Shown in pieces: positions 16,523 through 26,852 of a stretch of DNA of 64,000 nt. The stretch spans positions 62,001-126,000 of the forward strand of contig UCBZ01000006.1 of NCBI GenBank assembly GCA_900470775.1, read 5' to 3'. Positions within the stretch are counted from its first letter, which is position 1; every line of letters starts with the position of its first letter. A model generated the notes under the pieces. The model worked only from the letters and a program-made list of their open reading frames with translations. It did no database searches and was not told the origin of the DNA. This DNA is from Hyphomicrobiales bacterium. GTDB taxonomy: Bacteria; Pseudomonadota; Alphaproteobacteria; Rhizobiales; Beijerinckiaceae. The translations under genes and the position numbers were made by a program.

Positions 16523-16553
16523 ACCGGGCGCTCAGGCGCCCGGTTTTGTTTTG
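16523..16553 (+). terminator. Rho-independent terminator of the fdh operon
   Basis: A 9-bp stem ACCGGGCGC/GCGCCCGGT with loop TCAG is followed by TTTGTTTT. It ends only 16 bases before the mobB start, so either mobB has its own promoter within the stem region or there is read-through. Confidence 0.85.
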
Positions 16554-16568
16554 GTACGAAAGCACTCG

Positions 16569-17099
16569 ATGCGCGTGATCGGTCTGGCGGGATGGAGCGG
16601 CGCGGGCAAGACCACCGTGCTGACCCGCGTCATTCCCGAATTGGCGCGGCGCGGCGTCTCGGTCTCGACAGTCAAGCATGCCCACCACGCCTTCGATCTC
16701 GATACACCGGGCAAGGATTCCCATGCCCATCGAGAGGCCGGCGCGCGCGAGGTGCTGATCTCGTCGGAGCGCCGCTGGGCCCTGATGCGCGAATTGCGGG
16801 ACGAGCCGGAAGCCTCGCTGCCTGACCTGCTGGCGCGGCTGTCGCCGGTCGATCTCGTCATCGTCGAGGGCTTCAAGCGCGAGCCGCACGTCAAGATCGA
16901 GATTCATCGCGCCGCCAATGGCAAGCCGCCGCTGCATCTGGGCGACGAGACGATCGTCGCGATTGCGAGCGACGTGAGCTTCGCCGATGCCGGGCGCCCG
17001 GTCGTCGGCATCGACGACATCGCGGCCATCGCCGATATCATGCTGGCGCAAGCCCAGCCGCTCGCTGCCGTATTGGCGCGCGCCGGCTCGCGGGAGTGA
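16569..17099 (+). CDS. mobB: Molybdopterin-guanine dinucleotide biosynthesis adaptor MobB
   Basis: This 176-aa GTP-binding protein has the P-loop GWSGAGKTTVLTRV (residues 7-20), the STVKHAHHAFDLDTPGKDS segment and LVIVEGFKREPHVKIEI typical of MobB. It assists MobA in forming the guanine dinucleotide cofactor. It is followed 7 bases later by moeA, with which it forms a cofactor operon. The ATG at 16569 gives the standard start; a TTG at 16551 would begin inside the terminator's T run and is unlikely. Confidence 0.93.
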   Translation: MRVIGLAGWSGAGKTTVLTRVIPELARRGVSVSTVKHAHHAFDLDTPGKDSHAHREAGAREVLISSERRWALMRELRDEPEASLPDLLARLSPVDLVIVEGFKREPHVKIEIHRAANGKPPLHLGDETIVAIASDVSFADAGRPVVGIDDIAAIADIMLAQAQPLAAVLARAGSRE

Positions 17100-17106
17100 T
17101 CGGACG

Positions 17107-18363
17107 ATGGCGCAACTGAGCCGGGACAGCGAGGCCTTCGGCGGCGCCCTGATGACGCTGGAACAGGCCGGCGAGCGCGTCGCGGCGCTGGTCCGGCCGG
17201 TCTCCGGCACGCAAGTCCTGGCGTTGGCGGAGGTCGATGGCCGCGTCCTGCTGCAGGACGTCGTCGCCGGGTTGGACCTGCCGCCCTTCGCCAATTCGGC
17301 GGTCGACGGCTATGCGGTGCGCTTCGCCGATCTCGCTGCCGCCGGCGAGACAAGGCTGCCGATTGCGGGCCGTGTCGCGGCGGGCTCCGATGCGGGCGGC
17401 GTGACGACGCAAGGCGTCGCGGTGCGCGTTTTCACCGGCGCGCCGATGCCGCCGGGCGCCGATACCGTCTTCATGCAGGAGGATGTCGCGCTCGACGGCA
17501 CTGTTGCGGTGCTGCCGAGCGGCCTCGCGCGCGGCGCCAATGCCCGGCCGGCCGGGGAGGACATCGCGCGCGGGACCGTCGCGGCGACGGTCGGCCAGCG
17601 CCTGCGTCCGCAGGACCTCGCCTTGCTCTCGGCGCTCGGCCTGACCGAGGTCACGGTGCGTCGCCGTCCGCACGTCGCGGTGTTCTCGACCGGCGACGAA
17701 CTGGCCGAGCCGGGCACGCCGCTCGCACCGGCGGCGATCTACGATGCCAACCGTGCGCTTCTCCGCGCGATGGTCGTGCGCGCCGGCGCGGAGGTGATCG
17801 ATCTCGGCATCCTGCGCGACGAGCGCGACAGTCTGGCGCGGAATCTGGCGCAAGCGGCGGGCGATTGCGACCTCATCCTGACCTCGGGCGGCGTCTCGAC
17901 CGGCGAGGAGGATCACGTCAAGGCTGCCGTCGAGCGCGAGGGCGAACTGGCCTTCTGGCGCATCGGCATCAAGCCCGGCCGTCCGGTGGCGCTGGGCCGG
18001 GTCGGCGCGACGCCTTTCATTGGCCTGCCGGGCAACCCGGTCGCGGTGTTCGTCACCTTCGCCTTCGTCGCCCGGGCGATGATCGCGCGGCTGTCAGGCA
18101 CGGAGCCAGTGCGGCCGATGGCACTGCCGGTCAGGCTCGGCTTTCCCTATCGCAAGAAGGAGGGCCGGCGCGAATATGTCCGCGTCTCGCTGGAGCCGGC
18201 GGCCGACGGGATCATGCTCGCGCATAAGTATCCGCAGGATGGGGCAGGCGTCCTGACCTCGCTGACCCGCACCGACGGCCTCGTCGAACTGGCCGAGGAT
18301 CTCACAGTAATCGGGGAGGGCACGATCGTGCCGTTCCTGGCCTATGGGCTGCTTGTCGGCTGA
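17107..18363 (+). CDS. moeA: Molybdopterin molybdenumtransferase MoeA
   Basis: This 418-aa protein has the MoeA order: PPFANSAVDGYAVR near residue 60, FTGAPMPPGADTV near 115, the MogA-like domain with FSTGDEL and YDANRALL, then TSGGVSTGEEDHV, FIGLPGNPVAVF and a beta-rich C-terminal domain. It inserts molybdate into adenylated molybdopterin. The start at 17107 gives a standard N-terminus. Its place after mobB completes the set needed to make the cofactor for the enzyme at 11.7-16.5 kb, apart from the early molybdopterin steps, which are encoded elsewhere. Confidence 0.95.
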   Translation: MAQLSRDSEAFGGALMTLEQAGERVAALVRPVSGTQVLALAEVDGRVLLQDVVAGLDLPPFANSAVDGYAVRFADLAAAGETRLPIAGRVAAGSDAGGVTTQGVAVRVFTGAPMPPGADTVFMQEDVALDGTVAVLPSGLARGANARPAGEDIARGTVAATVGQRLRPQDLALLSALGLTEVTVRRRPHVAVFSTGDELAEPGTPLAPAAIYDANRALLRAMVVRAGAEVIDLGILRDERDSLARNLAQAAGDCDLILTSGGVSTGEEDHVKAAVEREGELAFWRIGIKPGRPVALGRVGATPFIGLPGNPVAVFVTFAFVARAMIARLSGTEPVRPMALPVRLGFPYRKKEGRREYVRVSLEPAADGIMLAHKYPQDGAGVLTSLTRTDGLVELAEDLTVIGEGTIVPFLAYGLLVG

Positions 18364-18391
18364 CCGACGCTGGACGATTGACGGCCGGCGC

Positions 18392-19171
18392 TCAGTCGCG
18401 CCGGAACACGACGCTGGCGATCCAGCCGAACAGCAGGGCTAGGATCACGGTGGCGAGGCCGTAGAGCAGGGGCTGGTCATGCGCGCCGGATGCCAGCCGC
18501 TGCTCGATTCCGCTCTTCACCACCTCGAAATTGGTCGTCTGCCGCGCCAGCGGCACGCCGCCGGCATAGAGCACGATGTCGATCTCGTAGGAGCCGGTGG
18601 GCGCGGTCGCGGGAACGTCGATCGGCGCGCTGAACAGGGTGTTCGAGAGAAAGGTGACGCCGCGCTCCTCCTGCGAGAACAGCCCCTTCTCGCTCAGGAT
18701 GCGGATCAGCCCTTCCTGGAAGCGGGCCGTCGTGACGTCGAGGTCAAGCGCCGGATCCTTCATGCGCTGGGCATTGTCGAGCCCGATGCGCTCGCGCCGT
18801 GCCGTCTCCTCGCTCATGATTTCGTGCAGCGGACGGTTGCTCGCCACCGTCATGAAGACCGAGCTGTCGGGGAAGCGCCGCTGCGTGCGGTTGATCCAGA
18901 TTGGCCCGAGCCGCTCCTTTTCGCGCACCAGCAGCATGCGCCGCGGGCCGCGCACGGTGACGATGATGTCGTAGGGATCGCCGCGGGCGGCGGTCCGGCC
19001 GTCGCGCTCGACCAGCCCGAAGACGGTCAGCTGGCTGCCGGTGTAGTTCGAGGTGATCTGAATCTGATGGCTCGACATCGCCGCGATCAGCGTTTCGGCC
19101 CGCGCCGGCGCGGAGATGGCGCCGCCCGCCATCAGCGCCAGCATCGCGACGATACGTCCGAGCCGGTTCAT
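18392..19171 (-). CDS. TIGR02186 family periplasmic/membrane protein
   Basis: This 259-aa protein has a signal peptide (residues 1-25, ending PARAE), a beta-rich periplasmic domain starting LIAAMSSHQIQITSNYTGSQ, and a C-terminal membrane span (LLYGLATVILALLFGWIASV) ending in Arg-Arg-Asp. This matches TIGR02186, proteins found next to TauE/SafE-type exporters in alphaproteobacteria. It overlaps the exporter gene by 4 bases (ATGA). I infer it is the periplasmic partner of the exporter. The substrate cannot be read from the sequence. Confidence 0.82.
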   Translation of the reverse strand: MNRLGRIVAMLALMAGGAISAPARAETLIAAMSSHQIQITSNYTGSQLTVFGLVERDGRTAARGDPYDIIVTVRGPRRMLLVREKERLGPIWINRTQRRFPDSSVFMTVASNRPLHEIMSEETARRERIGLDNAQRMKDPALDLDVTTARFQEGLIRILSEKGLFSQEERGVTFLSNTLFSAPIDVPATAPTGSYEIDIVLYAGGVPLARQTTNFEVVKSGIEQRLASGAHDQPLLYGLATVILALLFGWIASVVFRRD

Positions 19172-20097
19172 CGCGCGCTCTCCGGCAGCACGACCGAGAA
19201 CGGCTCGCTGGGCGCAATGAACAGCTCGATCGCGAAGCGCAGGCCGACCGAGAGGATCAGCAGCGCCAGCAGCAACCTGAAGGATTCGACGTTGAGGTTG
19301 CGCGCCGCCCGGCCACCGAACTGCGCGCCGATGACGCCGCCGAGCAGCAGCAGGATCGCCAGGACGAGATCGACCGACTGGTTGGTGAGGGCGTGCAGGA
19401 TCGTCGCGCCGGTCATGGTCATCAGGATCTGGAACAGCGAGGTGCCGACGACGACGGCGGTCGGGATGCGGAAGAAGTAGATCAGGGCGGGCACGAGGAT
19501 GAAGCCACCGCCGACGCCCAGCACCGCGCCGATGAAGCCGATCACGACGGCCAGAAGCGCGATCGGGATGACACTGCAATAGAGCTGCGAATGCGGGAAG
19601 CGCATCCGCCAGGGCAAGCCCATCCACCAGGGATGCGTGCCTGCCCGGCGCCTCAGCCGGGCCGGCTTGCCGGCCCTGATGCGCAGCATCGCCCGCAGTG
19701 CGCCGTAGAGCATCAGCCCGCCGATGACGGTGAACAGCGTCACATAGGACAGGGTGATGACGAGCTCGAGCTGGCCCAGCCGCCGCATCGAGTTGAAGAA
19801 CAGCACGCCCAGAAGCGTGCCGAGAATGCCGCCCGCGACGAGAATTCCGCCGAGCTTGAAGTCGAGCGCCCGCCTTCGCCAGTAGGTCAGCACGCCGGTG
19901 GTCGAGGAGCCCGCGACCTGTGCCGCAACGGTCGCGACGGCCACCGCCGGAGGAATGTCGAGGAAGATCAACAGGGGCGTCAGCAGGAAGCCGCCACCGA
20001 CACCGAACAGACCCGAGATGAATCCGACCGCTCCACTGAGCGCCAGCACCGTGAGGATGCTGATCGGCAGTTCGGCGATCGGTAGGTAGATCTGCAC
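19168..20097 (-). CDS. TauE/SafE family anion exporter
   Basis: This 309-aa membrane protein has two repeats of the TauE signature: GFISGLFGVGGGFLLTPLL (about residues 25-43) and GFIGAVLGVGGGFILVPAL (about 187-205), with some eight spans. The family exports sulfite, sulfoacetate or related organosulfur anions. A GTG start at 20097 has AGGAG at good spacing. It is coupled with the TIGR02186 gene. It differs from the shorter TauE protein at 57.0 kb and is probably a separate subfamily with another substrate. Confidence 0.88.
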   Translation of the reverse strand: MQIYLPIAELPISILTVLALSGAVGFISGLFGVGGGFLLTPLLIFLDIPPAVAVATVAAQVAGSSTTGVLTYWRRRALDFKLGGILVAGGILGTLLGVLFFNSMRRLGQLELVITLSYVTLFTVIGGLMLYGALRAMLRIRAGKPARLRRRAGTHPWWMGLPWRMRFPHSQLYCSVIPIALLAVVIGFIGAVLGVGGGFILVPALIYFFRIPTAVVVGTSLFQILMTMTGATILHALTNQSVDLVLAILLLLGGVIGAQFGGRAARNLNVESFRLLLALLILSVGLRFAIELFIAPSEPFSVVLPESAR

Positions 20098-20423
20098 CTC
20101 TGCTCCTCATGCGCCGCGGCGTTGGTCGACGCGTTGACGTCGGCTCCTCCCACCATGCACCGGCCCGGTTAAGGCAAGGTGCCGGGCAGGAACGATGTCG
20201 GGCGGGAACGCCCATCGATCACAAAAAACAGTGATCGGGCCTCGAAATCGGGAGCATTGCCGCAGCGAAAAACCGGTTCCTGTTTTTCGCGCAATGCTCT
20301 GGCGGTCCGCGCCGGCGAGCGGCGGGGTCCCTGTCGTGATGGCGTGGCAACGCGTCGAAACCATGACCGTCCCGCCTGTCGCGAGGCTTGCGGGAAGCCT
20401 TGCGCAGGAGGTCGGCTGGCCCG
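20098..20423. other. 326-base intergenic region with one palindromic repeat
   Basis: It lies between the PodJ-like gene end and the TauE gene start, both on the minus strand. It holds the repeat at 20252-20299 and presumably the TauE promoter near its right-hand... lower-coordinate end next to 20097. No gene is supported. Confidence 0.4.
20252..20299. repeat. Short palindromic repeat GCGAAAAA...TTTTTCGC, copy 2
   Basis: Perfect outer arms GAGCATTGC (20252-20260) and GCAATGCTC (20291-20299) enclose GCGAAAAA and TTTTTCGC around CCGGTTCC. It is the reverse-complement relative of 9231-9281. Confidence 0.75.
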
Positions 20424-23400
20424 TCAGGTCCGGGCCGGCCTGGCGGGCTTCTTCGCTGCGGCGGTCGGTGTCTCGTCCCAGCCCTTGGCGGGCGGCGTGA
20501 CGTCGTTGGCGGCATTGCTGACCGGCTTTGGCTTCCAGGTGCCGGCCTCGGCCCTGGCGGCAGCGAGGTCGGTGGCGCCGAGCCGCTGCGCAACCTCGTC
20601 GCGCTTCTTGCCCGCATCGTCGTCGCCCTGGCTCGCGGCGACAGAGAACCAGAGATAGGACTGGGCCAGGTCGGCCGGCGCGCCGAGCCCGCGCCCAAGC
20701 AGCACCGCGAGGTTGTACTGGCTGTCGCGCACGCCGAACTCAGCGGCGCGGCGGAACCATTCGGTCGCCATCGCATAGTCAGGCTTGCCGGAGACGCCCT
20801 CGGCATGGAGCACGGCGAGATTGTGCATCGCCTTGGCGTTGCCGCGTTCGGCGGCGCGCGTGTACCAGACACGGGCCAGCGACAGGTCCCGTGCGGTGCC
20901 GATGCCCTTCTCGAACATGTTGCCGAGGCGGAATTGCGCCGGTGCGAGGCCGGCGACCGCAGCGCGCTCGAACAGGCGCAAGGCGAGCTTGGGATCGCGC
21001 GAGGCGGCCGGGCCATCGGCGGCGCGGCTGGCGAGTTCGTAGACGGCGCGCGCATCGCCGTCGAGCGCTGCCTTGCGCAGGCCGGAGCTGCCGAGACCGG
21101 CGGGAAGCTCGCCGAGATTGGTCACGGCCTGGACGGGCTCGATCACGGCGGGCGCAGCGGCGGCCGCGGGCGCAACCGGAGCGGCGCTCGGCGGCGGCTG
21201 GGTGGTCGAGCCGGTGATGTCCGCAGCCGGGGCCGGGGCGGCTTGCAGCACGGAGGTCTGGTCCTTGGCCGGTGTCTCGGCAGGAGCTTCCTCCTTCGGC
21301 GCTATCGGGCTCTGCACGGCTTCGCCGGTCGCCGCCGTGCGGGCTTTGAACGCGCCGGTGACGAGATGGGCCGTGCCCATCGCGAGCACGAGAGCGGCCA
21401 GGCCGAGCAGCAGCGGCCGCTTCCGCTTCTCCATGATCTCCCTGAGCCGGCTGCCACCGCTCTTGGTGGCTTCCGGAGATGCCGCAGGAGTGGCAGACGC
21501 CGCGTCCGTCGCAGCCTTGGCGGAGCGTCTGGCGGCCGCGATCAGGTTCTGGCGGATCGACTGCTGGTCGTGCCCGCCGGCCAGAACGGATTCTGCACGC
21601 GGCCGGCCGGAGCCGGGCTCGAGCGGAAGGTCCAGCGCGGCGTTGATCTGCGTTGTGGCTGCAGGTGCCTCTGCCCTGGTGGGCGCTTCGGCCTTGGGGG
21701 CCGCGCGCTCGGGGGCCGCGATCCGGTCCTCCATCGCCAGGCTCATGCCGGCGGGCATGGCCGGCGATGTGCCCGCCATGCGCTCGGCTGCTGCGGCCGC
21801 CCGCGGTGGCATCGGCGTGCGGGCCGGAGCGGCAACGGCGGCGTTCTGCCGGTCTGCGACCAGTTCCGCCTCCAGGCTGGACAGCCGCGAGATGATGGTT
21901 TCGAGCGTCTGGTGGACGGCGCCGATGGCGTCCTGCGTCTCGCGCCCGGTCGACGCATGGCTCTCATGCAGCCCCGAAACCAGCGTGCTCAGTTCGGCGA
22001 TGCCGCTCGGCGGCAGCGCTGCCTTGCCGAGATGGTCCGACATGGCGGCCCGCGCCGCCCGTTCGGCGGTCTCCGTCGTCTCTTCGCGCAGCGAGCGCAG
22101 ATGGACGACGAGATCCTGCAGCGTCCGTTCCATGCCGGTCTCGGCGGAACGGGTCGCCGCCGCGGCGTCGAGCCGCTGGGCGAGGCCGGAAATCTGCTGT
22201 TCGAGGGCATCGAACGCGCCCGAATCCGCGCCGGGGCGGCCGGCCTCGTCGATCTTGTCGGCGAGGCTGCGCAACATCTCCTCGACGGGGCGCAGATCGA
22301 CATGCGCGACCGGGACGGCCTGGCCGTCGCTGACGAGATGGGTCAGGCTGCTCGAGGCCGCTAGGTTCTCGATGCGCCCCGCCAATGCGTCGATCTGGCG
22401 CGTCAGGGCAGTCGGCCCCTTCTCGGCCAGCGTCTCGATGCGCGCCTGCAGAGCGTCGATCCTGTCCTCGATGACGCTGTTGGGCCTCGTGTCGATCTTG
22501 CCAGCCAGGCTTTCGATCTGCAGCGAGAGCGCAGCCAGCGGTTCGAGGTCGGCAGGCCGCACCTGTCCGCGGTCAGCCAGGATCGACTCGCGAATCTCCT
22601 CGATCGCCTGGGACAGGCTGCGCATGTCGCGCCCGTCGGGTTGCGCGTCGCGGAGCCTGTTGATCTCGAATGACAGCGCCGAGACCTGCTGCGACAGTTC
22701 GTCGAGCTGCGGGTCGCGCGCATGCGATGTCAGCATGTCGCGCAACTCGGCGACGTCGCGCAGGACCGGCGCAAGAATCGCGCGATCGCCGCCGCGGGCG
22801 GCCAGCGCATCGACCTTGGCGGCCAGATGCGAAATCTCCAGTTCGAAGCGCTGGTAGCTCTCGCCGGAGCGGTCCTGCGAGAGACGCGACACTTCCGACT
22901 CGATCCGTGCCAGTGGCGTCAGGATGGGCTCCATCCGGTCGCGGTTGTCGAGGCGGTCGAAGCGCCCGGCGAGATCGGCGAGCATCGTCTCGATCTGGCG
23001 GAACTGTGGCTCGCGCTCGACGGACGGCTGAGGCACAGGCGCCAACGGCCGTTCTGCTCGGGGCGCGGAAAGGGGCGTGGCCGCGGGCGCGATGCGGGCG
23101 CTGAGCTGGCGCAGATCGTCGCGCAGCGCCGAGATGCGGCTCTCTGCCATCGCGGGCCGGCGCATGGGCGCGGCCTCCTCGTCATCGAGCATGCGCTGGC
23201 GGGTGCGGATATCCGTCACGGCAGCGGCGAGGCCATCGCGGCTGAAGGCGAGCCGCGGTGCTTGCTCGGCGCGGGCGGGGGCCGGCCGGGCCTCGCTAGG
23301 CCTGCGTTCCGGGTCTGACTTGCGTTCCAGACCCGACCTCCGCTCGAAATCCGACTTGCGCTCGATGTCGGCCAGGCGCTCGCCCATCGTCTTGATGGCC

Positions 23401-23852
23401 TCGACGATGACGCTGGTCGCCCGTTCCTGGCGTTCTGCCGCAGCGCGTTCGCCGGAGCTCATCCGGGTCTCGGCATTCTCGATCCAGCGCGCGATCGAAT
23501 CGAGCGCATCGACGGTCTTGGCACTGGAGTCGCGCGTCAGTCTCTCGATGCTGGCGGCCTGGGCGAGGACGGCGTCGATCTCATCGCGCGATGGCGTCGG
23601 CGCGCTCCGGGGAGCGCTGACGGGCTGCTGCGGCGCCGTGTCCATCTGGCCCTGCGAGAGCCTGGCGAGGCGTTCGGAGAGGGCGGCGATGTCGAGTTGT
23701 TCGGGTGGCGCGGACTCGGAGGCTTCCTCGTCGCGCAGTTTGTGGTCGAGCCATTCGCCAAGTGTCATCCCGGCGCGCCTTGCAGCGGCCTTCGCGGCGT
23801 CGCGGGTGCGGGGATCGACGCCCTTGACGCTCCAGGGCAAGCTTGTGGCCAT
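20424..23852 (-). CDS. podJ: PodJ-like polar localization scaffold with Sel1 repeats
   Basis: This 1142-aa protein has a conserved start (GMTLGEWLDHKLRDEE, residues 28-43), a very long coiled-coil region (about 80-640) rich in Leu/Arg/Glu heptads, an Ala/Pro-rich linker, one membrane span (PLLLGLAALVLAMGTAHLV, about 810-828), an Ala/Pro periplasmic linker and about five Sel1 repeats (about 925-1090; for example ALRLFERAAVAGLAPAQFRL). This is the PodJ layout: cytoplasmic coiled coil, one span, periplasmic Sel1 repeats. PodJ marks a cell pole and recruits polarity and division proteins. The C-terminal peptidoglycan-binding part of Caulobacter PodJ is not seen. It forms its own transcript. Confidence 0.75.
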   Translation of the reverse strand: MATSLPWSVKGVDPRTRDAAKAAARRAGMTLGEWLDHKLRDEEASESAPPEQLDIAALSERLARLSQGQMDTAPQQPVSAPRSAPTPSRDEIDAVLAQAASIERLTRDSSAKTVDALDSIARWIENAETRMSSGERAAAERQERATSVIVEAIKTMGERLADIERKSDFERRSGLERKSDPERRPSEARPAPARAEQAPRLAFSRDGLAAAVTDIRTRQRMLDDEEAAPMRRPAMAESRISALRDDLRQLSARIAPAATPLSAPRAERPLAPVPQPSVEREPQFRQIETMLADLAGRFDRLDNRDRMEPILTPLARIESEVSRLSQDRSGESYQRFELEISHLAAKVDALAARGGDRAILAPVLRDVAELRDMLTSHARDPQLDELSQQVSALSFEINRLRDAQPDGRDMRSLSQAIEEIRESILADRGQVRPADLEPLAALSLQIESLAGKIDTRPNSVIEDRIDALQARIETLAEKGPTALTRQIDALAGRIENLAASSSLTHLVSDGQAVPVAHVDLRPVEEMLRSLADKIDEAGRPGADSGAFDALEQQISGLAQRLDAAAATRSAETGMERTLQDLVVHLRSLREETTETAERAARAAMSDHLGKAALPPSGIAELSTLVSGLHESHASTGRETQDAIGAVHQTLETIISRLSSLEAELVADRQNAAVAAPARTPMPPRAAAAAERMAGTSPAMPAGMSLAMEDRIAAPERAAPKAEAPTRAEAPAATTQINAALDLPLEPGSGRPRAESVLAGGHDQQSIRQNLIAAARRSAKAATDAASATPAASPEATKSGGSRLREIMEKRKRPLLLGLAALVLAMGTAHLVTGAFKARTAATGEAVQSPIAPKEEAPAETPAKDQTSVLQAAPAPAADITGSTTQPPPSAAPVAPAAAAAPAVIEPVQAVTNLGELPAGLGSSGLRKAALDGDARAVYELASRAADGPAASRDPKLALRLFERAAVAGLAPAQFRLGNMFEKGIGTARDLSLARVWYTRAAERGNAKAMHNLAVLHAEGVSGKPDYAMATEWFRRAAEFGVRDSQYNLAVLLGRGLGAPADLAQSYLWFSVAASQGDDDAGKKRDEVAQRLGATDLAAARAEAGTWKPKPVSNAANDVTPPAKGWDETPTAAAKKPARPART

Positions 23853-24215
23853 GTTGACGCTCGCCTACGGGGCTTGTCCTTGGTGGGAAGGCGCAGGCCC
23901 CTGAACGCGCTGCCTTCCTTGCGGGCTCGGCGACGCCTGAAGATAGCGTTGCCGTGGTGACGATGCCGATCCGCAAACCCGACTTTTTGGCCGGCGTGGT
24001 AAACAGCCGGTTAAGATCAGGCGGCCATCCGTTAATTTTTTGCGAACAGACTGGCCGGGCCGGACGTATGGACCTCCCGGGTAACGGTAACTTACCTGAC
24101 GGAAGGGGCACATTACCTGACGCAAGGACAGGTCCCGCACTATGTCGCCGGCAAGCCAATTGTTGCCCGCAGAATGCCGGCGACCTGTCTCACACGCTCC
24201 TCAAGGATTAAACCG
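23853..24215. other. 363-base divergent region between podJ-like and merR genes
   Basis: No gene is supported. The region has two TTAA boxes (in GGTTAAGATC and CCGTTAATTT) nearer the podJ side and a GGTAACTTACC palindrome (24086-24096) followed by two TTACCTGACG copies nearer the merR side. Promoters for both genes should lie here. Confidence 0.45.
24086..24096. promoter_or_regulatory. Palindrome GGTAACTTACC upstream of merR
   Basis: An 11-base palindrome with a single centre base lies 120 bases before the MerR start; the half TTACC recurs in TTACCTGACG twice within 30 bases. It may be a self-control site, but it does not resemble the palindrome at 24847. Confidence 0.3.
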
Positions 24216-24677
24216 ATGTCGCGCCAAAGCACTGCTCTGGCGGCCGCTGCGAATCATGACGGCCGCACTTCCCCATCAGCCCTGTCCGAGTCGGATTCGA
24301 CCGGAGGCTTCACCATCAGCGATCTCGCCCGGGATTTCGGCGTCACGCTGCGCACTCTGCGCTTCTATGAATCGCGCGGCCTGATCGCGCCGGCTCGCTC
24401 CGGCATGACCCGGATCTATTCTGGCCGTGACCGCGCCCGCCTCGCGCTGATTCTCAAGGGCAAGCAACTCGGCTTCACCCTCGTCGAGATCCGCGCCATG
24501 CTGGCCAACGAGGAGAAGAAGGGCGGCTCTGATGCCGGCTCTGCTTCCGTCGGCGGCCTGCAGCTCAGCCGCGAGCAGGTGGTCGAGCAGCTCGAACTCC
24601 TGCGCGCCCAGCGCGCCGAGATCGACAGCGCGATTGCCGAGCTCGAAGCCTCGGCGGCTCGCTTCGCCAAGGCCTGA
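24216..24677 (+). CDS. MerR family regulator, likely of the acyl-CoA genes downstream
   Basis: This 153-aa protein has a MerR winged helix (FTISDLARDFGVTLRTLRFY, residues 32-51, then RIYSGRDRARLALI) and a C-terminal coiled coil (QVVEQLELLRAQRAEIDSAI) for dimer formation. The 30-residue N-terminal extension is polar and disordered. There is no Cys pattern for metal sensing. Regulators of this type beside acyl-CoA dehydrogenase genes (LiuR-like) control fatty-acid or branched-chain amino-acid breakdown. A strong terminator follows, and the next gene has a perfect palindrome in its promoter, the probable target. Confidence 0.85.
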   Translation: MSRQSTALAAAANHDGRTSPSALSESDSTGGFTISDLARDFGVTLRTLRFYESRGLIAPARSGMTRIYSGRDRARLALILKGKQLGFTLVEIRAMLANEEKKGGSDAGSASVGGLQLSREQVVEQLELLRAQRAEIDSAIAELEASAARFAKA

Positions 24678-24731
24678 GGCACTCCGTAAGGCCTGAGCCC
24701 GCCTTCGAGCCCGTCCGCTTGAATTCATACC

Positions 24732-24767
24732 AACGCCTCGGCCTCTCGGCCGGGGCGTTTTGCTTTT
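24732..24767 (+). terminator. Rho-independent terminator after merR
   Basis: A 12-bp stem AACGCCTCGGCC/GGCCGGGGCGTT with one G-U pair and loop TCTC runs into TTTTGCTTTT. It separates merR from the acyl-CoA dehydrogenase gene. Confidence 0.9.
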
Positions 24768-24846
24768 GTCGGATAGCCGGGCGAATGTCGTGGTTGTAAG
24801 GCGCCGCGCGAAAATCCTGCCGGCCCCCTTTGCCAAATCGGAGATG

Positions 24847-24866
24847 ATAGTTTATATGTAAACTAT
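24847..24866. promoter_or_regulatory. Perfect palindrome in the fadE-like promoter, candidate MerR site
   Basis: ATAGTTTATATGTAAACTAT has 8-bp perfect arms around TATG. It overlaps a possible promoter: TTGCCA (24830-24835), 17 bases, TATATG (24853-24858). The position 50-70 bases before the start codon and the form GTTTA-N4-TAAAC recall LiuR-type MerR sites. Confidence 0.6.
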
Positions 24867-24917
24867 TCGAAGCCACTCCACCAAGCGGGTGGCATCGCGA
24901 CGAGAGGGAGGAACGCC

Positions 24918-26714
<1,797 letters not shown>

Positions 26715-26722
26715 CGACACCC

Positions 26723-26801
26723 GTCATGGTCGGGTTTGACCTGGCCATCTCTTGCAGAACCTGCCGGATGACGAGATGGTCGGGTCAAGCCCGACCATGA
26801 C
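26723..26801. repeat. Intergenic palindromic repeat GTCATGGTCGGG...CCCGACCATGAC
   Basis: Perfect 12-bp ends (26723-26734 and 26790-26801) enclose ATCTCTTGCAG and an inner GGTCGGG-TCAAG-CCCGACC hairpin. It is related to 4465-4539, and its right half equals the hairpin at 32222-32250. It lies between the acyl-CoA dehydrogenase and thiolase genes. Confidence 0.8.
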
Positions 26802-26852
26802 GTCCGGCACGAGAACGAGCCGCCCCAGCGCGGCCAGCCCGGGAGGCCCTTG

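Noticed and set aside
16551..16568. TTG start for mobB at 16551
   Set aside because: It would begin in the T run of the fdh terminator; the ATG at 16569 gives the family start.
18392..20215. A single 607-aa frame spanning TIGR02186 and its upstream gene
   Set aside because: Its first two-thirds are out of frame with the TauE gene; the true product starts at ATG 19171 with a signal peptide.
20388..22364. A 658-aa open frame opposite the PodJ-like gene
   Set aside because: Shadow of the Sel1/coiled-coil gene; Gly/Arg-rich and without a ribosome site.
24002..24038. CtrA site from the two TTAA boxes upstream of podJ
   Set aside because: The boxes are too far apart for TTAA-N7-TTAA.
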